From an uncultured Woeseiaceae bacterium (GTDB lineage: Bacteria; Pseudomonadota; Gammaproteobacteria; Steroidobacterales; Woeseiaceae), in contig CALZJH010000016.1 in the NCBI GenBank assembly GCA_945787845.1, forward strand, positions 1-56,406: a DNA stretch of 56,406 nt, given 5' to 3'. Of the stretch, positions 33,581 to 42,296 are shown piece after piece; the first letter of the stretch is position 1; each line of letters begins with the position of its first letter. A program made the translations under genes and the position numbers. Below the pieces are notes generated by a model. That model did not search any database. It saw only the letters and a program-made list of their open reading frames with translations, and was not told the DNA's origin.

Positions 33581-34762
33581 CTAGCGTCGGATCGCCTCTA
33601 GCGCGTGAATGACGCCGCGTAGTTCGGCCAGTCCTTTCATTCGGCCTGCGAACGAATAGCCCGGGCGCACACGCTCGTCGGACTTTTCCTCGCCCAGCGT
33701 ATGGCCATGGTCGGGCCGCATCGGAATCGTGCAGCGCCCTGGCGGGAGGCCGTGCCGCTGATGTTCCTCATCAAGCAGAGCGTTGACGATGCCTACGATA
33801 TCGTTGTCGCCGTCGAGATGATCGGATTCGAAGAACGAGCCGTCTTCTTCCCGCTTGATGTTGCGCAGGTGCACGAAGTAGATACGGTCATGGAACTCCC
33901 GAATCATTGCGACGAGATCATTGTCGCCGCGTGCGCCGTAGGAACCGGCGCACATCGTCAGGCCGTTTGCCGGGCTCGGCACAGCGCCAAGCAGCGCGCG
34001 TGCATCGTCGGCGGTTGATACAACGCGCGGCAGGCCGAACAAGGAAAACGGAGGGTCGTCCGGGTGGATCGCCATGACGACTCCGGCCTCTTCTGCCACG
34101 GGAATTATCTCCTCGAGAAATGCGATCAGCCTGGCACGATAATCATCATTATCGAGCTTTGAAAACTGCCCTATTGCGGTCCGGATACTGTCGCGGTCGT
34201 AACTTCCCTCGCCCCCGGGCAGGCCGGCGATAATGTTTTTCTCAAGTGCCTCGCGCGCTCCCGGTGACATCGCTTCGAATCTCTCGGTGGCACGCTCGAC
34301 GATGAGATCGCTATAACTGTCTTGCGCGCCATCACGCTTGAGGACGAACAGGTCGTAAGCCGCGAAGTCAGTCATCTCGAAACGCAGTGCCTGCGCGCTG
34401 TTCGGCAGTTCGTACGTAAGGTTGGTGCGTGTCCAGTCGACGACCGGCATGAAGTTGTAGCAAATGCCATGAATGCCGGCCGCGCCGAGATTGCGGATGC
34501 TCTGTTTGTAGTTGTCGATATAGCGACGGTACTCGCCCGAGCGCGTCTTGATGTCGTTATGCAAGGGAACCGATTCGACGACAGACCAGGCAAGACCGGC
34601 GTCCTCAATCGTGCGCTTGCGCTCCTCAATGTCAGCGGCGGGCCAGGCCTCGCCGGTCGGCACGTGATCGAGCGCCGTGACAATTCCGGTGGCACCAGCT
34701 TGCCGAATTTGTTCAAGCGTCACAGTGTCATCGGGCCCAAACCAGCGCCAGGTTTCTTGCAT
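33581..34762 (-). CDS. uxuA: Mannonate dehydratase
   Basis: 393 residues, typical UxuA length. It converts D-mannonate to 2-keto-3-deoxygluconate in the cytoplasm. Diagnostic segments are QETWRWFGPDDTVTLEQIRQAGATGIVTALDHVPTGE split over residues 2-37, NFMPVVDWTRT near 115, MAIHPDDPPFSLFGLPRVVS near 235 with the metal His, CAGSYGARGDND, FVHLRNIKRE and the C-terminal RPDHGH. No fructuronate reductase gene lies nearby, so its mannonate source is unclear. First gene of the pair with the lipoprotein, divergent from the Nramp-like gene across 47 bases. Confidence 0.95.
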   Translation of the reverse strand: MQETWRWFGPDDTVTLEQIRQAGATGIVTALDHVPTGEAWPAADIEERKRTIEDAGLAWSVVESVPLHNDIKTRSGEYRRYIDNYKQSIRNLGAAGIHGICYNFMPVVDWTRTNLTYELPNSAQALRFEMTDFAAYDLFVLKRDGAQDSYSDLIVERATERFEAMSPGAREALEKNIIAGLPGGEGSYDRDSIRTAIGQFSKLDNDDYRARLIAFLEEIIPVAEEAGVVMAIHPDDPPFSLFGLPRVVSTADDARALLGAVPSPANGLTMCAGSYGARGDNDLVAMIREFHDRIYFVHLRNIKREEDGSFFESDHLDGDNDIVGIVNALLDEEHQRHGLPPGRCTIPMRPDHGHTLGEEKSDERVRPGYSFAGRMKGLAELRGVIHALEAIRR

Positions 34763-34809
34763 TCTCTTGAGTCCTCGACCGTACGTGTCGTCTGCTACTA
34801 TGATCCGCT

Positions 34810-36057
34810 ATGAGCAACCGCTTTTCCAGAACACTGGCACTGTTTCTTCCCGGAATTTTCCTTCTGGGTTTCAATATTGGCACCGGTAGTGTCACGGCCA
34901 TGGCCAAGGGCGGGGCGACCTACGGCATGTCCCTTTTGTGGACCATCGTAGCGTCCTGCCTGGCAACCTATTTCATGATCAACGTCTACGGTCGGTTTAC
35001 GCTGGTAACCGGTGAAACAGCCTTACAGGCTTTTCGACGACACATTCATCCCTTGGTCGGCATCTTTTTCATCGTCGCTCTGACTGCCGGCGTATGCGGC
35101 AGTGTCATGGGCGTGATGGGCATCGTCGCTGAGATTAGTTCCGAGTGGTCGAAAACGGTTGTAGACGGCGGAATCCACCCCGTCTGGTTTGCCGCTTTCT
35201 TTATCTCGCTGGTTTACTTCATTTTCTGGAACGGCAATACGCAGTACTTCGAGCGTAGCCTCGCGGTCATCGTGGCCATCATGGCGGCCTGCTTCGTTCT
35301 CAATTTCTTCATCCTGATGCCGCCGCCGATTGACATCTTGAAGGGCCTGGTGCCATCCCTGCCCGAAGTGCCGCTGGATCAAGGTAAGGGCCCGTTCCTG
35401 GTCATAGCATCGATGGTGGGGACCACGGTGTTTTCTGGCTTATTCATCATCCGAACCACGCTGGTGAAGGAAGCGGGCTGGACAATCGCCGATCTCCCGA
35501 AGCAGCGCAATGACGCAATCGTCGCCGTTACGATGATGTTCATCATTAGCGGGTCCGTAATGGCAGCAGCGGCCGGTACTCTGCACGTAGAAGGACTGGG
35601 CCTTGAGAGGGCGTCCCAGATGATCGGTTTGCTGGAACCCCTGGCAGGCTCATTTGCCGCAACGATATTTGCGATGGGTATTGTCGCCGCCGGTGTTTCG
35701 TCGCAATTCCCCAACGTTCTGATGCTGCCGTGGTTGTTGTGTGACTACTCCGGGTCGGAGCGGCAAATGACATTGCCACGGTATCGCGTAGTAGTCCTCA
35801 TAATTTCATTGCTGGGCCTGGTGGTCCCGATCTTCGAGGCACGACCCATATTCGTAATGATTATCTCCCAGGCCTTTAATGCCGTCATTTTGCCCGTGAC
35901 AGTCGCTTGCATTTTTTACCTGGGCAATCGCAGGGATCTTATGGGGGAACACCGAAACTCGACCACAACTAACGTCGTGCTAGCTGCGATCCTGCTGTTT
36001 TCCCTGGTCACTTCATCAATGGGTATTCGAGGTGTCTGGCAGATCATCTCATCCTGA
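34810..36057 (+). CDS. Nramp-fold transporter lacking the metal-site motifs
   Basis: 415 residues, about 11 membrane helices, Nramp/LeuT-like family. The first helix GIFLLGFNIGTGSVTAMAKGGATYG aligns with the Nramp TM1, but DPGN is replaced by IGTGS. The TM6 segment IASMVGTTVFSGLFIIRTTLV lacks the MPH motif. Both motifs supply the Mn/Fe ligands in true Nramp proteins, so divalent-metal transport is unlikely. Adjacent to uxuA inside a uronate locus, it could carry a sugar acid or a related solute; this is inferred. No strong ribosome-binding site before the ATG. Confidence 0.8.
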   Translation: MSNRFSRTLALFLPGIFLLGFNIGTGSVTAMAKGGATYGMSLLWTIVASCLATYFMINVYGRFTLVTGETALQAFRRHIHPLVGIFFIVALTAGVCGSVMGVMGIVAEISSEWSKTVVDGGIHPVWFAAFFISLVYFIFWNGNTQYFERSLAVIVAIMAACFVLNFFILMPPPIDILKGLVPSLPEVPLDQGKGPFLVIASMVGTTVFSGLFIIRTTLVKEAGWTIADLPKQRNDAIVAVTMMFIISGSVMAAAAGTLHVEGLGLERASQMIGLLEPLAGSFAATIFAMGIVAAGVSSQFPNVLMLPWLLCDYSGSERQMTLPRYRVVVLIISLLGLVVPIFEARPIFVMIISQAFNAVILPVTVACIFYLGNRRDLMGEHRNSTTTNVVLAAILLFSLVTSSMGIRGVWQIISS

Positions 36058-36104
36058 ATCAATCTCACTGCACCCCCGAAATTACGACACAGGATTCGAC
36101 ACAA

Positions 36105-36758
36105 TTGGTATACAAGTTGGTGATATTCGACTGCGATGGGGTGCTGGTTGATAGCGAAGGGATAGGCAACGACGTTTTTGCCGAGATGCTGGCCACGTAT
36201 GGTCACCAGATTTCCAGTGATGAATCGATTAGTCGTTTCCGCGGGATGCAGCTCGCGAGATGCCTCGATATTCTGGAACGTGAGACGGGAATAGAGCTTC
36301 CCGAGTCCTTTGAAACCGATCTTAGGCAACGGATGTCAGCCGCATTTCAGACGAAGCTTCGGCCTGTAGACGGGGCGCTGCGGCTGGTCGAGTCGTTGAA
36401 AGTCCCCTTTTGTGTCGCATCCAGCGGCCCAAGAAAGAAGATCGAGGAAAACCTGCGAACCACTGATCTCTACCCGCATTTCGTCGGGAAGATATTCAGT
36501 GGGTACGAAGTGGGGTCATGGAAACCGGAGCCGGACCTTTTTCTGTCAGCCGCGGAACGTTTTGGCGTTGCGCCAGGAGATTGCGTCGTCATTGAAGACA
36601 GCTTCGTCGGCGTAAGCGCAGGAGTAGCGGCAGAGATGACCGTTCTTGCTCTGGATGCGGACGTGGATCCCGGAGGTCTTGCCATGGCAGACAGAGTGTT
36701 TGCGAGCATGGACGAAATTCGCGAGTTCTTCGTGTCGCGAGATTTATCGCACGAGTGA
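36105..36758 (+). CDS. HAD-superfamily phosphatase/phosphomutase (beta-phosphoglucomutase-like)
   Basis: 217 residues. Motif I FDCDGVLVDSEG provides the nucleophile Asp, motif II Ser is in VASSGPRKK, motif III Lys is in WKPEPDLFL and the terminal Asp is in VIEDSFVGV. The cap is of the alpha-helical C1 type (VFAEMLATYG). Substrate unknown; likely a sugar phosphate. The only start in the right place is TTG 36105, with AGGA 11 bases upstream. The start codon lies inside AATTGGTATACAAGTT, which resembles the UxuR box. Confidence 0.87.
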   Translation: MVYKLVIFDCDGVLVDSEGIGNDVFAEMLATYGHQISSDESISRFRGMQLARCLDILERETGIELPESFETDLRQRMSAAFQTKLRPVDGALRLVESLKVPFCVASSGPRKKIEENLRTTDLYPHFVGKIFSGYEVGSWKPEPDLFLSAAERFGVAPGDCVVIEDSFVGVSAGVAAEMTVLALDADVDPGGLAMADRVFASMDEIREFFVSRDLSHE

Positions 36759-36805
36759 GCCTGCTATAGAGGTCCGATAATGCTGGCGAAAGCGGTCCGC
36801 AAAAA

Positions 36806-36833
36806 AAAAGCCCCGGCGTGTGCCGGGGCTTTT
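36806..36833. terminator. Bidirectional intrinsic terminator
   Basis: AAAAGCCCCGGC, loop GTGT, GCCGGGGCTTTT: a perfect 12-base stem with A run on one side and T run on the other. It lies between the convergent HAD and TonB receptor genes and can end both transcripts. Confidence 0.9.
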
Positions 36834-36856
36834 CTCCAAACTTAGTTGACTGATAC

Positions 36857-39800
36857 TTAGAAGCGGTATGCTGCGCCTAAGGTAAGTCTACGATCAGTAA
36901 TACCTCGGTAGCAAAGCAGGGCATTTTCATTCAGACAAGAAATATCTGCGTCAGACTCAGTCAGATTGATTCCTTCCAGACTTAGCGTGAAGTTGTCATT
37001 GACATGATAGCTTGCGCTAGCATTCAACTGGCCTCTGGCATTTACGACACCTCTACCACCAAGTGGAGTAAATTCATTACCCGTACCAGGAAGCTCGTCG
37101 GTGAAGTAAGCATCACGCCATGTGTAACGCATTCTTGCAGAGAGAAACTCGTTCTCAAAGAAGAGTGTCAGGTTATAGGCATCCTCTGAGAGATCTAGCA
37201 ACTGAAATGGAGTGTAGACTGTCCCGCCAGCAAAACCTTGCGCTGCCCAGAAAGCCGTTGCACGACCACCAGTAATCTCCCTAAATGACTCATTATAGTC
37301 CTGTTCTTGCTTGGTGTAGTTAGCGAGAAAACCGAAACCTGACGCCCAGCCAAGAGTATCTTCAAATTGGCTAAGGTCATACTGGAAGGCAAGCTCCCAA
37401 CCTTTTTGCGTCGTCGTTTCGGATGTGTTGAATTCTGTTGCGTTACCAACACAGACGCCCACTTCACCATTACCAAAAATACCGGCCTCAGTTAGCGGGC
37501 TGAAAATACCACCGCCTTCGCACTCAGGACCGATGACATCACGAAGACCATTAATTTCTTCTGGTGCCTCCACAGCATCGTCAATAATCGCTGAACGTTT
37601 CTTATTAAAGTAACCCAGACTGACGACGCTCGCAGGGGCGAAATAGTACTCAACGCCTATATCGAATGATTCAACTTCTTCAGGAAGCAGGAATGGATTA
37701 CCGCCTTCAGAATTACTGTTCACACCACCAGAGCCCGGGAAGGTGCGAGAAGCCGATATGCTGTCAAAGTCTGGCCGTCTAATATCTTCCGAATATGCGA
37801 AACGAACCAGTACATCTTCATGCACTTCAGCAACCAGGTTTAGACGAGGCAGCAGGAAGTCATAGTCATTGCTTATAGTGGTCCGCTCTAACGTGCCAGT
37901 ACCAGGATCTATGTTTGCAGTGGAATCAAGGTCTGTTTGAACATATCGGAAACCCGCATTACCGCGGACAATACCTACTTCAAAATTGGCTTGCGCGTAT
38001 ATTGCAGTGCTGGTTTCGTCAATATCAAAGAACTCTCCTTCCCTCTCAAGCAAATCACCAATTAACGCAATGGGTGTGCTAATTCCTGCAGTGTCCGCAT
38101 TTTGAGCTGTACGCGCCGCGTTGATAGCCGCTACGGTAGTCGCAGCGTCTGCTGCACGCGCTGGGTCAAGCATCAAAAGACCACTGACAAAGAGATCAGT
38201 GCCGGTACCATCACCGTAGTTGTCCGGCATTTCAATTAGTAGATCACTAATGTAAGAGGCATTGAGACTGCGACTCAAGCTTGAGTTGTTGCCGAATGAG
38301 GCTTGAGTATTGCGCCTTTCCGAGGTGCGGATATTGTGACGCACTCCAAAATTAACCGACGAAATAGACTTCCACTCTAGGTCATAGGTGAAATCTGCAC
38401 GAAAAGTCGTATCTTCGTTATCTCTGGTGTTGTAGCGATACTCACCAGAGTCGTTAACATAGTTGGAAGGATCTAAAAGCTGCTCTGGGGTAGGTGCAAA
38501 AGGATCAGCGTAATTGATATCCCATGCGATATTACCATCCAGGTTGAAGATATATGGCACACCATTTTCATCGCGATGATCAGGAGTAACTCCATCTAGG
38601 AGAAAATTCCCGTTCGTTGCAATATACGAATTCGGGTTAATGAAGTTCATCGTGTAATCAAGGTTTGCTTCAACCGATTCGGACGTCACCTTGGACACTT
38701 CCGCGCTACCGAAGAATCTGTCGTTAATTTCGAATTCATTACCCAATCTAAACATCTTGCTATCGGTGAGGCGTGAAGAGCCATCACTAGACGAGCGCAG
38801 GAAAGGTGCGCCTCGACCATCAGCAAATAAAGTAGATTCCTCTTGGAATGGCGTGAATGTTCCCTGCGTTACTAACGTAGCGGATCCCAGGTCTTGCACG
38901 CCATTTGGTCCCAAGAAAGTTCCCAGGTCATATGTTTGAAATCCGGTGAAATTTGCATTGTCACCCGGGGTTGGGTTGCCAAGTGCATCCACAGAATGAT
39001 CAGAGTTACCCTGAAGCCTACTGATGTTAGAGGCTTGAGCTCGGTGACCTTCTTCACGACGCTCTTGATCATTAAAGATGGCATCGAAATACCACTTTGA
39101 TGTATCACTTGGCGCCCACTCAAAAGACGTAGCGAGGTTTAGGGTTTCGTATTCCTGGTTAGTCAGCACCTGGTTCAAGAACTGCGCACCCAGGAAGTGA
39201 GTTGCCCCTGCTGGAACATTGTCACACGTACTTGGGGCAACGAAGCCAGGGTCACTTGGATCTACGCAAAGAGTCAAGTTGTCGCGGTCGGTACGAGGAC
39301 GAAAATGACTCACATCCGATTCAGTATAGCTACCACTGATAACCACACCAAATTCACCGGCGTCAGTTTCCCATTTATCACCCCATGCACCGGAGAATCT
39401 TGGAGCCGCCGATTCATCAGAGAGACTGCTTTCTTCGAACTGAATACGAGCAGAGGCCAAAGTATCATTCAAATCAAGAGGACGTATCGTTCTGAGGTTG
39501 ATCACGCCGCCCAAGGCACCCTCAATTGTCTTGGCGTCAGGTGCTTTGGTAACTTCAACAGCTGAAATAATAGAGGCATCCACATCTTCAAAGTCGATAC
39601 CCGTACGCCCATTACCAGATCCGACAGTAGCTACTCCGTTCATCAAGGTGATGTTAGAGCCGGTACCACGAATCTGTACTCCTGTACCAACGCCAGCTTC
39701 ACGCGTAATTTGTACGCCGGGAATGTTTTCTAGTACTTCGGCGAGGTTTTGGTCAGGTAATTTACCAATATCCTCCGAAATAATGACTTCCGTCAGGTTT

Positions 39801-39967
39801 TCCGAATTCCGCTTTTGGTCAAGAGCATTCGCAAGAGACCCGCGAATTCCGACGGTAATGATTTCTTCAATAACCTCGTCATCGGCGTCTTGTGCAAAGG
39901 CTGCCGGCATGATGGCCAGCGACAATACGCCCGCCAAAACCGCTGTGAGCTTGCGTTCAATGGTCAT
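36857..39967 (-). CDS. TonB-dependent receptor (second), AT-rich gene
   Basis: 1036 residues. Signal peptide ends AAFA-Q. The TonB-box-like segment is DEVIEEIITVGIRGSLANAL. The plug has NLAEVLENIPGVQITREAGVG and VQIRGTGSNITLMNG, and the barrel ends in aromatic AAYRF. It belongs to the TIGR01782-like large sugar receptors. GGAG lies ten bases before the ATG. The gene is visibly poorer in GC than its neighbours: 43% in the 60 bases from 37141 against 65% in the 60 bases from 40741, with many TTA/ACT/TCT-type codons. This suggests recent acquisition or a different origin. Likely imports oligo-uronates. Confidence 0.93.
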   Translation of the reverse strand: MTIERKLTAVLAGVLSLAIMPAAFAQDADDEVIEEIITVGIRGSLANALDQKRNSENLTEVIISEDIGKLPDQNLAEVLENIPGVQITREAGVGTGVQIRGTGSNITLMNGVATVGSGNGRTGIDFEDVDASIISAVEVTKAPDAKTIEGALGGVINLRTIRPLDLNDTLASARIQFEESSLSDESAAPRFSGAWGDKWETDAGEFGVVISGSYTESDVSHFRPRTDRDNLTLCVDPSDPGFVAPSTCDNVPAGATHFLGAQFLNQVLTNQEYETLNLATSFEWAPSDTSKWYFDAIFNDQERREEGHRAQASNISRLQGNSDHSVDALGNPTPGDNANFTGFQTYDLGTFLGPNGVQDLGSATLVTQGTFTPFQEESTLFADGRGAPFLRSSSDGSSRLTDSKMFRLGNEFEINDRFFGSAEVSKVTSESVEANLDYTMNFINPNSYIATNGNFLLDGVTPDHRDENGVPYIFNLDGNIAWDINYADPFAPTPEQLLDPSNYVNDSGEYRYNTRDNEDTTFRADFTYDLEWKSISSVNFGVRHNIRTSERRNTQASFGNNSSLSRSLNASYISDLLIEMPDNYGDGTGTDLFVSGLLMLDPARAADAATTVAAINAARTAQNADTAGISTPIALIGDLLEREGEFFDIDETSTAIYAQANFEVGIVRGNAGFRYVQTDLDSTANIDPGTGTLERTTISNDYDFLLPRLNLVAEVHEDVLVRFAYSEDIRRPDFDSISASRTFPGSGGVNSNSEGGNPFLLPEEVESFDIGVEYYFAPASVVSLGYFNKKRSAIIDDAVEAPEEINGLRDVIGPECEGGGIFSPLTEAGIFGNGEVGVCVGNATEFNTSETTTQKGWELAFQYDLSQFEDTLGWASGFGFLANYTKQEQDYNESFREITGGRATAFWAAQGFAGGTVYTPFQLLDLSEDAYNLTLFFENEFLSARMRYTWRDAYFTDELPGTGNEFTPLGGRGVVNARGQLNASASYHVNDNFTLSLEGINLTESDADISCLNENALLCYRGITDRRLTLGAAYRF

Positions 39968-40027
39968 TCTTCATTCTCCCCTCTGAATATATTCACAGGC
40001 CTTGGCGACCTGTCAGTGGCCCTACCG

Positions 40028-40120
40028 GACCAATTTTTACATCATTGTAAACCATTTGTCCATATCAATAAGTAGAAAAATGTATTACCAATTAGTAGTA
40101 TTCTACGCCATATTGGTTGA
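40028..40120. promoter_or_regulatory. Cluster of ACCAAT/ATTGGT half-sites
   Basis: GACCAATTTTT (40028), AACCATTTG (40050), TTACCAATTA (40086) and ATTGGTTGA (40112) occur in the 250-base region between the second TonB receptor and kdgF. They are half-sites of the TTGGT type seen at the main palindromes. The region also has AT-rich promoter-like stretches and no gene that I can support. Confidence 0.4.
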
Positions 40121-40219
40121 AACTTTGTCTTGGCCAATTTACGATCCGAGCACCCAGTCGGGGTCTCGCAAGCGCACGGACCCGTTCGATGGGCCAATCA
40201 AACGCAATGGAGTGAGTTG

Positions 40220-40573
40220 ATGAAGCGACAAAGCAAGGCATTCATGCTGGGGGCCCAGACGCCCAGGGAGTCGGTTGGTGAGGGCCTCGTTCGACAGTTG
40301 TTTGGTTACAACGACGACATTCTGATGGCCAAGGTCGACTTTGAAGTCGGCGCCGTTGGCACGGTCCACGCTCACCCGCATTCCCAGGTCACCTACGTTG
40401 TGAGCGGCGAGTTCGATGTCTTTATCAATGGCGTCGAAACCCGGCTCGGCGCCGGCGACAGTTTCTACATTGAACCCAATCTTGATCACGGTGCTGTCTG
40501 TCGCAAAGCCGGCGTGTTGATTGACGTGTTCAGTCCGGTTCGAGAAGACTTTCTCCCCGAGGAGCAGGAATAG
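40220..40573 (+). CDS. kdgF: Cupin KdgF, unsaturated uronate ring-opening protein
   Basis: 117 residues from ATG 40220, preceded by GGAG at seven bases; the longer frame from 40130 is unlike the family. Cupin motif 1 is VHAHPHSQVTYVVSGEFDVF, giving the metal His residues. Motif 2 is GDSFYIEPNLDHGAV. KdgF speeds conversion of 4,5-unsaturated monouronates from pectin or alginate to linear ketonised sugars. It directly precedes kduD in a two-gene operon. Confidence 0.92.
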   Translation: MKRQSKAFMLGAQTPRESVGEGLVRQLFGYNDDILMAKVDFEVGAVGTVHAHPHSQVTYVVSGEFDVFINGVETRLGAGDSFYIEPNLDHGAVCRKAGVLIDVFSPVREDFLPEEQE

Positions 40574-40612
40574 CGTATTGATGTGCGTTAATGATCAACT
40601 GTAGAGGCGACG

Positions 40613-41374
40613 ATGGCTGACGGAAAGTTCAACCTGGAAGGCAAGAATGCAGTCGTGACGGGTGCGAACACGGGCCTCGGACAGGCGATGGCGATCGCCC
40701 TCGCCGACGCCGGAGCCGATGTCGTGCTGGTCGGACGCTCGGCGCCCGACGAAACAGAAGCGCGCATTAAGGCGCTGGGACGCAGGACGGGCGTTGTCAT
40801 GGCGGACCTCAGCGATGCTTCGGTAGCATCGTCCGTGATCGCCGACGCTGAAAAGCAGCTCGGCCCTGTCAATATCCTCGTCAACAATGCAGGCATCATC
40901 AGACGCGAGGATGCCCTCGAGTTCAGCGAACTAGACTGGGACGACGTCCTGGCAACGAATCTGAAAGTACCGTTCTTTCTTGCCCAGGCAGCGGCAAAGT
41001 CGATGGATGCCAGCAGACGCGCAGGCAAAATCATCAATGTCGCGTCATTGCTGTCGCTTCAGGGTGGTATCCGGGTCGCGTCTTACACCGCCAGCAAGAG
41101 TGGGCTTGCAGGGCTAACTCGGCTGCTTGCAAACGAATGGGCGCCAAAAGGAATCAACGTCAACGCTATTGTTCCCGGATATTTTGCGACCAACAATACG
41201 GAAGCACTCCGTAATGATCCGGAACGTAACCGTCAGATTCTTGAACGGGTGCCGGCCGGTCGCTGGGGCGATCCCGACGACCTCGGCGGCACAGCTGTGT
41301 TCCTTGCTTCGCAAGCATCTGACTATGTTCATGGAGTCCTTATACCCGTCGACGGCGGCTGGCTCGCTCGCTGA
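40613..41374 (+). CDS. kduD: 2-dehydro-3-deoxy-D-gluconate 5-dehydrogenase (KduD-type SDR)
   Basis: 253 residues. SDR cofactor motif TGANTGLGQAMA, NNAGIIRR, catalytic Ser in NVASLLSLQGG, YTASKSG with Tyr and Lys, and the KduD-type ending YFATNNTEALR...ILERVPAGRWG. It reduces 2,5-diketo-3-deoxygluconate to KDG in unsaturated-uronate breakdown, a different stereochemical route from the DEH reductase encoded at 18019. 39 bases after kdgF. Confidence 0.9.
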   Translation: MADGKFNLEGKNAVVTGANTGLGQAMAIALADAGADVVLVGRSAPDETEARIKALGRRTGVVMADLSDASVASSVIADAEKQLGPVNILVNNAGIIRREDALEFSELDWDDVLATNLKVPFFLAQAAAKSMDASRRAGKIINVASLLSLQGGIRVASYTASKSGLAGLTRLLANEWAPKGINVNAIVPGYFATNNTEALRNDPERNRQILERVPAGRWGDPDDLGGTAVFLASQASDYVHGVLIPVDGGWLAR

Positions 41375-41432
41375 ATGTAGTGCTCAGCCGGGGCACGGCC
41401 AGTTCAACACGACGTGGAACCCAGCTGACAGC

Positions 41433-42296
41433 CTAGTCAAACTCACTGGCCAGTCTATCGACATAGTCTTCAGGCAGGATATGGCCACCGTCAAAATCAA
41501 TCCGTTCCTTGTTAGAGCCGGGCAAAAGGTCAAAGAGAAAATCGTTGTCTGCAGCTGATGCATTCTCATCATCAGCTGCCGTAATCAGCAGAGCGGGTTT
41601 GTCACCGAGTAAAGATACGAGGTTCTTTGGCGCCACCAATGCGGTTTTGTCATCGATGAATGGCGGCACGATCGAAATGATGTCGTTGACGCGCGCATCA
41701 ACACTGCCCAGTATCAGGCTGATTTGCCCGCCCATGCTGTACCCGGCAGCCTTTACCCTATCGATGTCCAGGTTGTCCTGTCGCTCTATCCAGTCGAGCA
41801 GGACGCGATGATCCAGCACCGTGTCCCGGATCATGGCTTCATAATCACGCTTGTCACCAAAAAAATGCAGATCGTTCATTATCGAACGCAGCGTCCTGTC
41901 GGGATCCTTCCTCTTACCGTGATACCGCGCGTCAATGGAGATTACGGCGTAGCCGTTCCTGTTAGCGAGGTCGGTGATCACCCACCATCTCACGTAACTC
42001 CGACCCATCGCGGAAACGCCAATGAGCACGGGGTAATTGTCAGCAGTGCTTTCGGGGTAAGAGATCTGGCCGTACACCACCTCGCCATCGAATGACTCGT
42101 ACGTGAATGAGAAGACATTCGGACTCGTCTCTGTCATGTCCAACTGGAAGTTTTCAACCGGCTGGTAGTCATACGCCTTGAGGATGTCGCCCTGTTCCAT
42201 GGGCGACTCCTCAAGAGCAATGAACGCATACCAATACAGGAAGACCCCCAGAGCTGTGAGCAAGACGGCCAACGACATCTTCATGAACGTCCTCAT
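41433..42296 (-). CDS. Alpha/beta-hydrolase, membrane-anchored
   Basis: 287 residues from ATG 42296, whose ATGA overlaps the stop of the gene before it. One N-terminal membrane helix (MSLAVLLTALGVFLYWYAFIAL). The nucleophile elbow is GYSMGGQ. Asp is likely in ITAADDENAS and His in DGGHILPEDY, giving a dienelactone-hydrolase/esterase-type triad. Substrate unknown. Third gene of the TetR-flanked operon. Confidence 0.82.
   Translation of the reverse strand: MRTFMKMSLAVLLTALGVFLYWYAFIALEESPMEQGDILKAYDYQPVENFQLDMTETSPNVFSFTYESFDGEVVYGQISYPESTADNYPVLIGVSAMGRSYVRWWVITDLANRNGYAVISIDARYHGKRKDPDRTLRSIMNDLHFFGDKRDYEAMIRDTVLDHRVLLDWIERQDNLDIDRVKAAGYSMGGQISLILGSVDARVNDIISIVPPFIDDKTALVAPKNLVSLLGDKPALLITAADDENASAADNDFLFDLLPGSNKERIDFDGGHILPEDYVDRLASEFD

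Noticed and set aside
36103..36118. UxuR-box-like AATTGGTATACAAGTT at the HAD gene start
   Set aside because: It overlaps the first codons of the protein (start, Val, Tyr, Lys), so the match can come from coding sequence. Not counted as a reliable operator.
41127..41558. 143-residue plus-strand frame overlapping kduD
   Set aside because: Out-of-frame shadow of kduD continuing into the antisense of the hydrolase gene.
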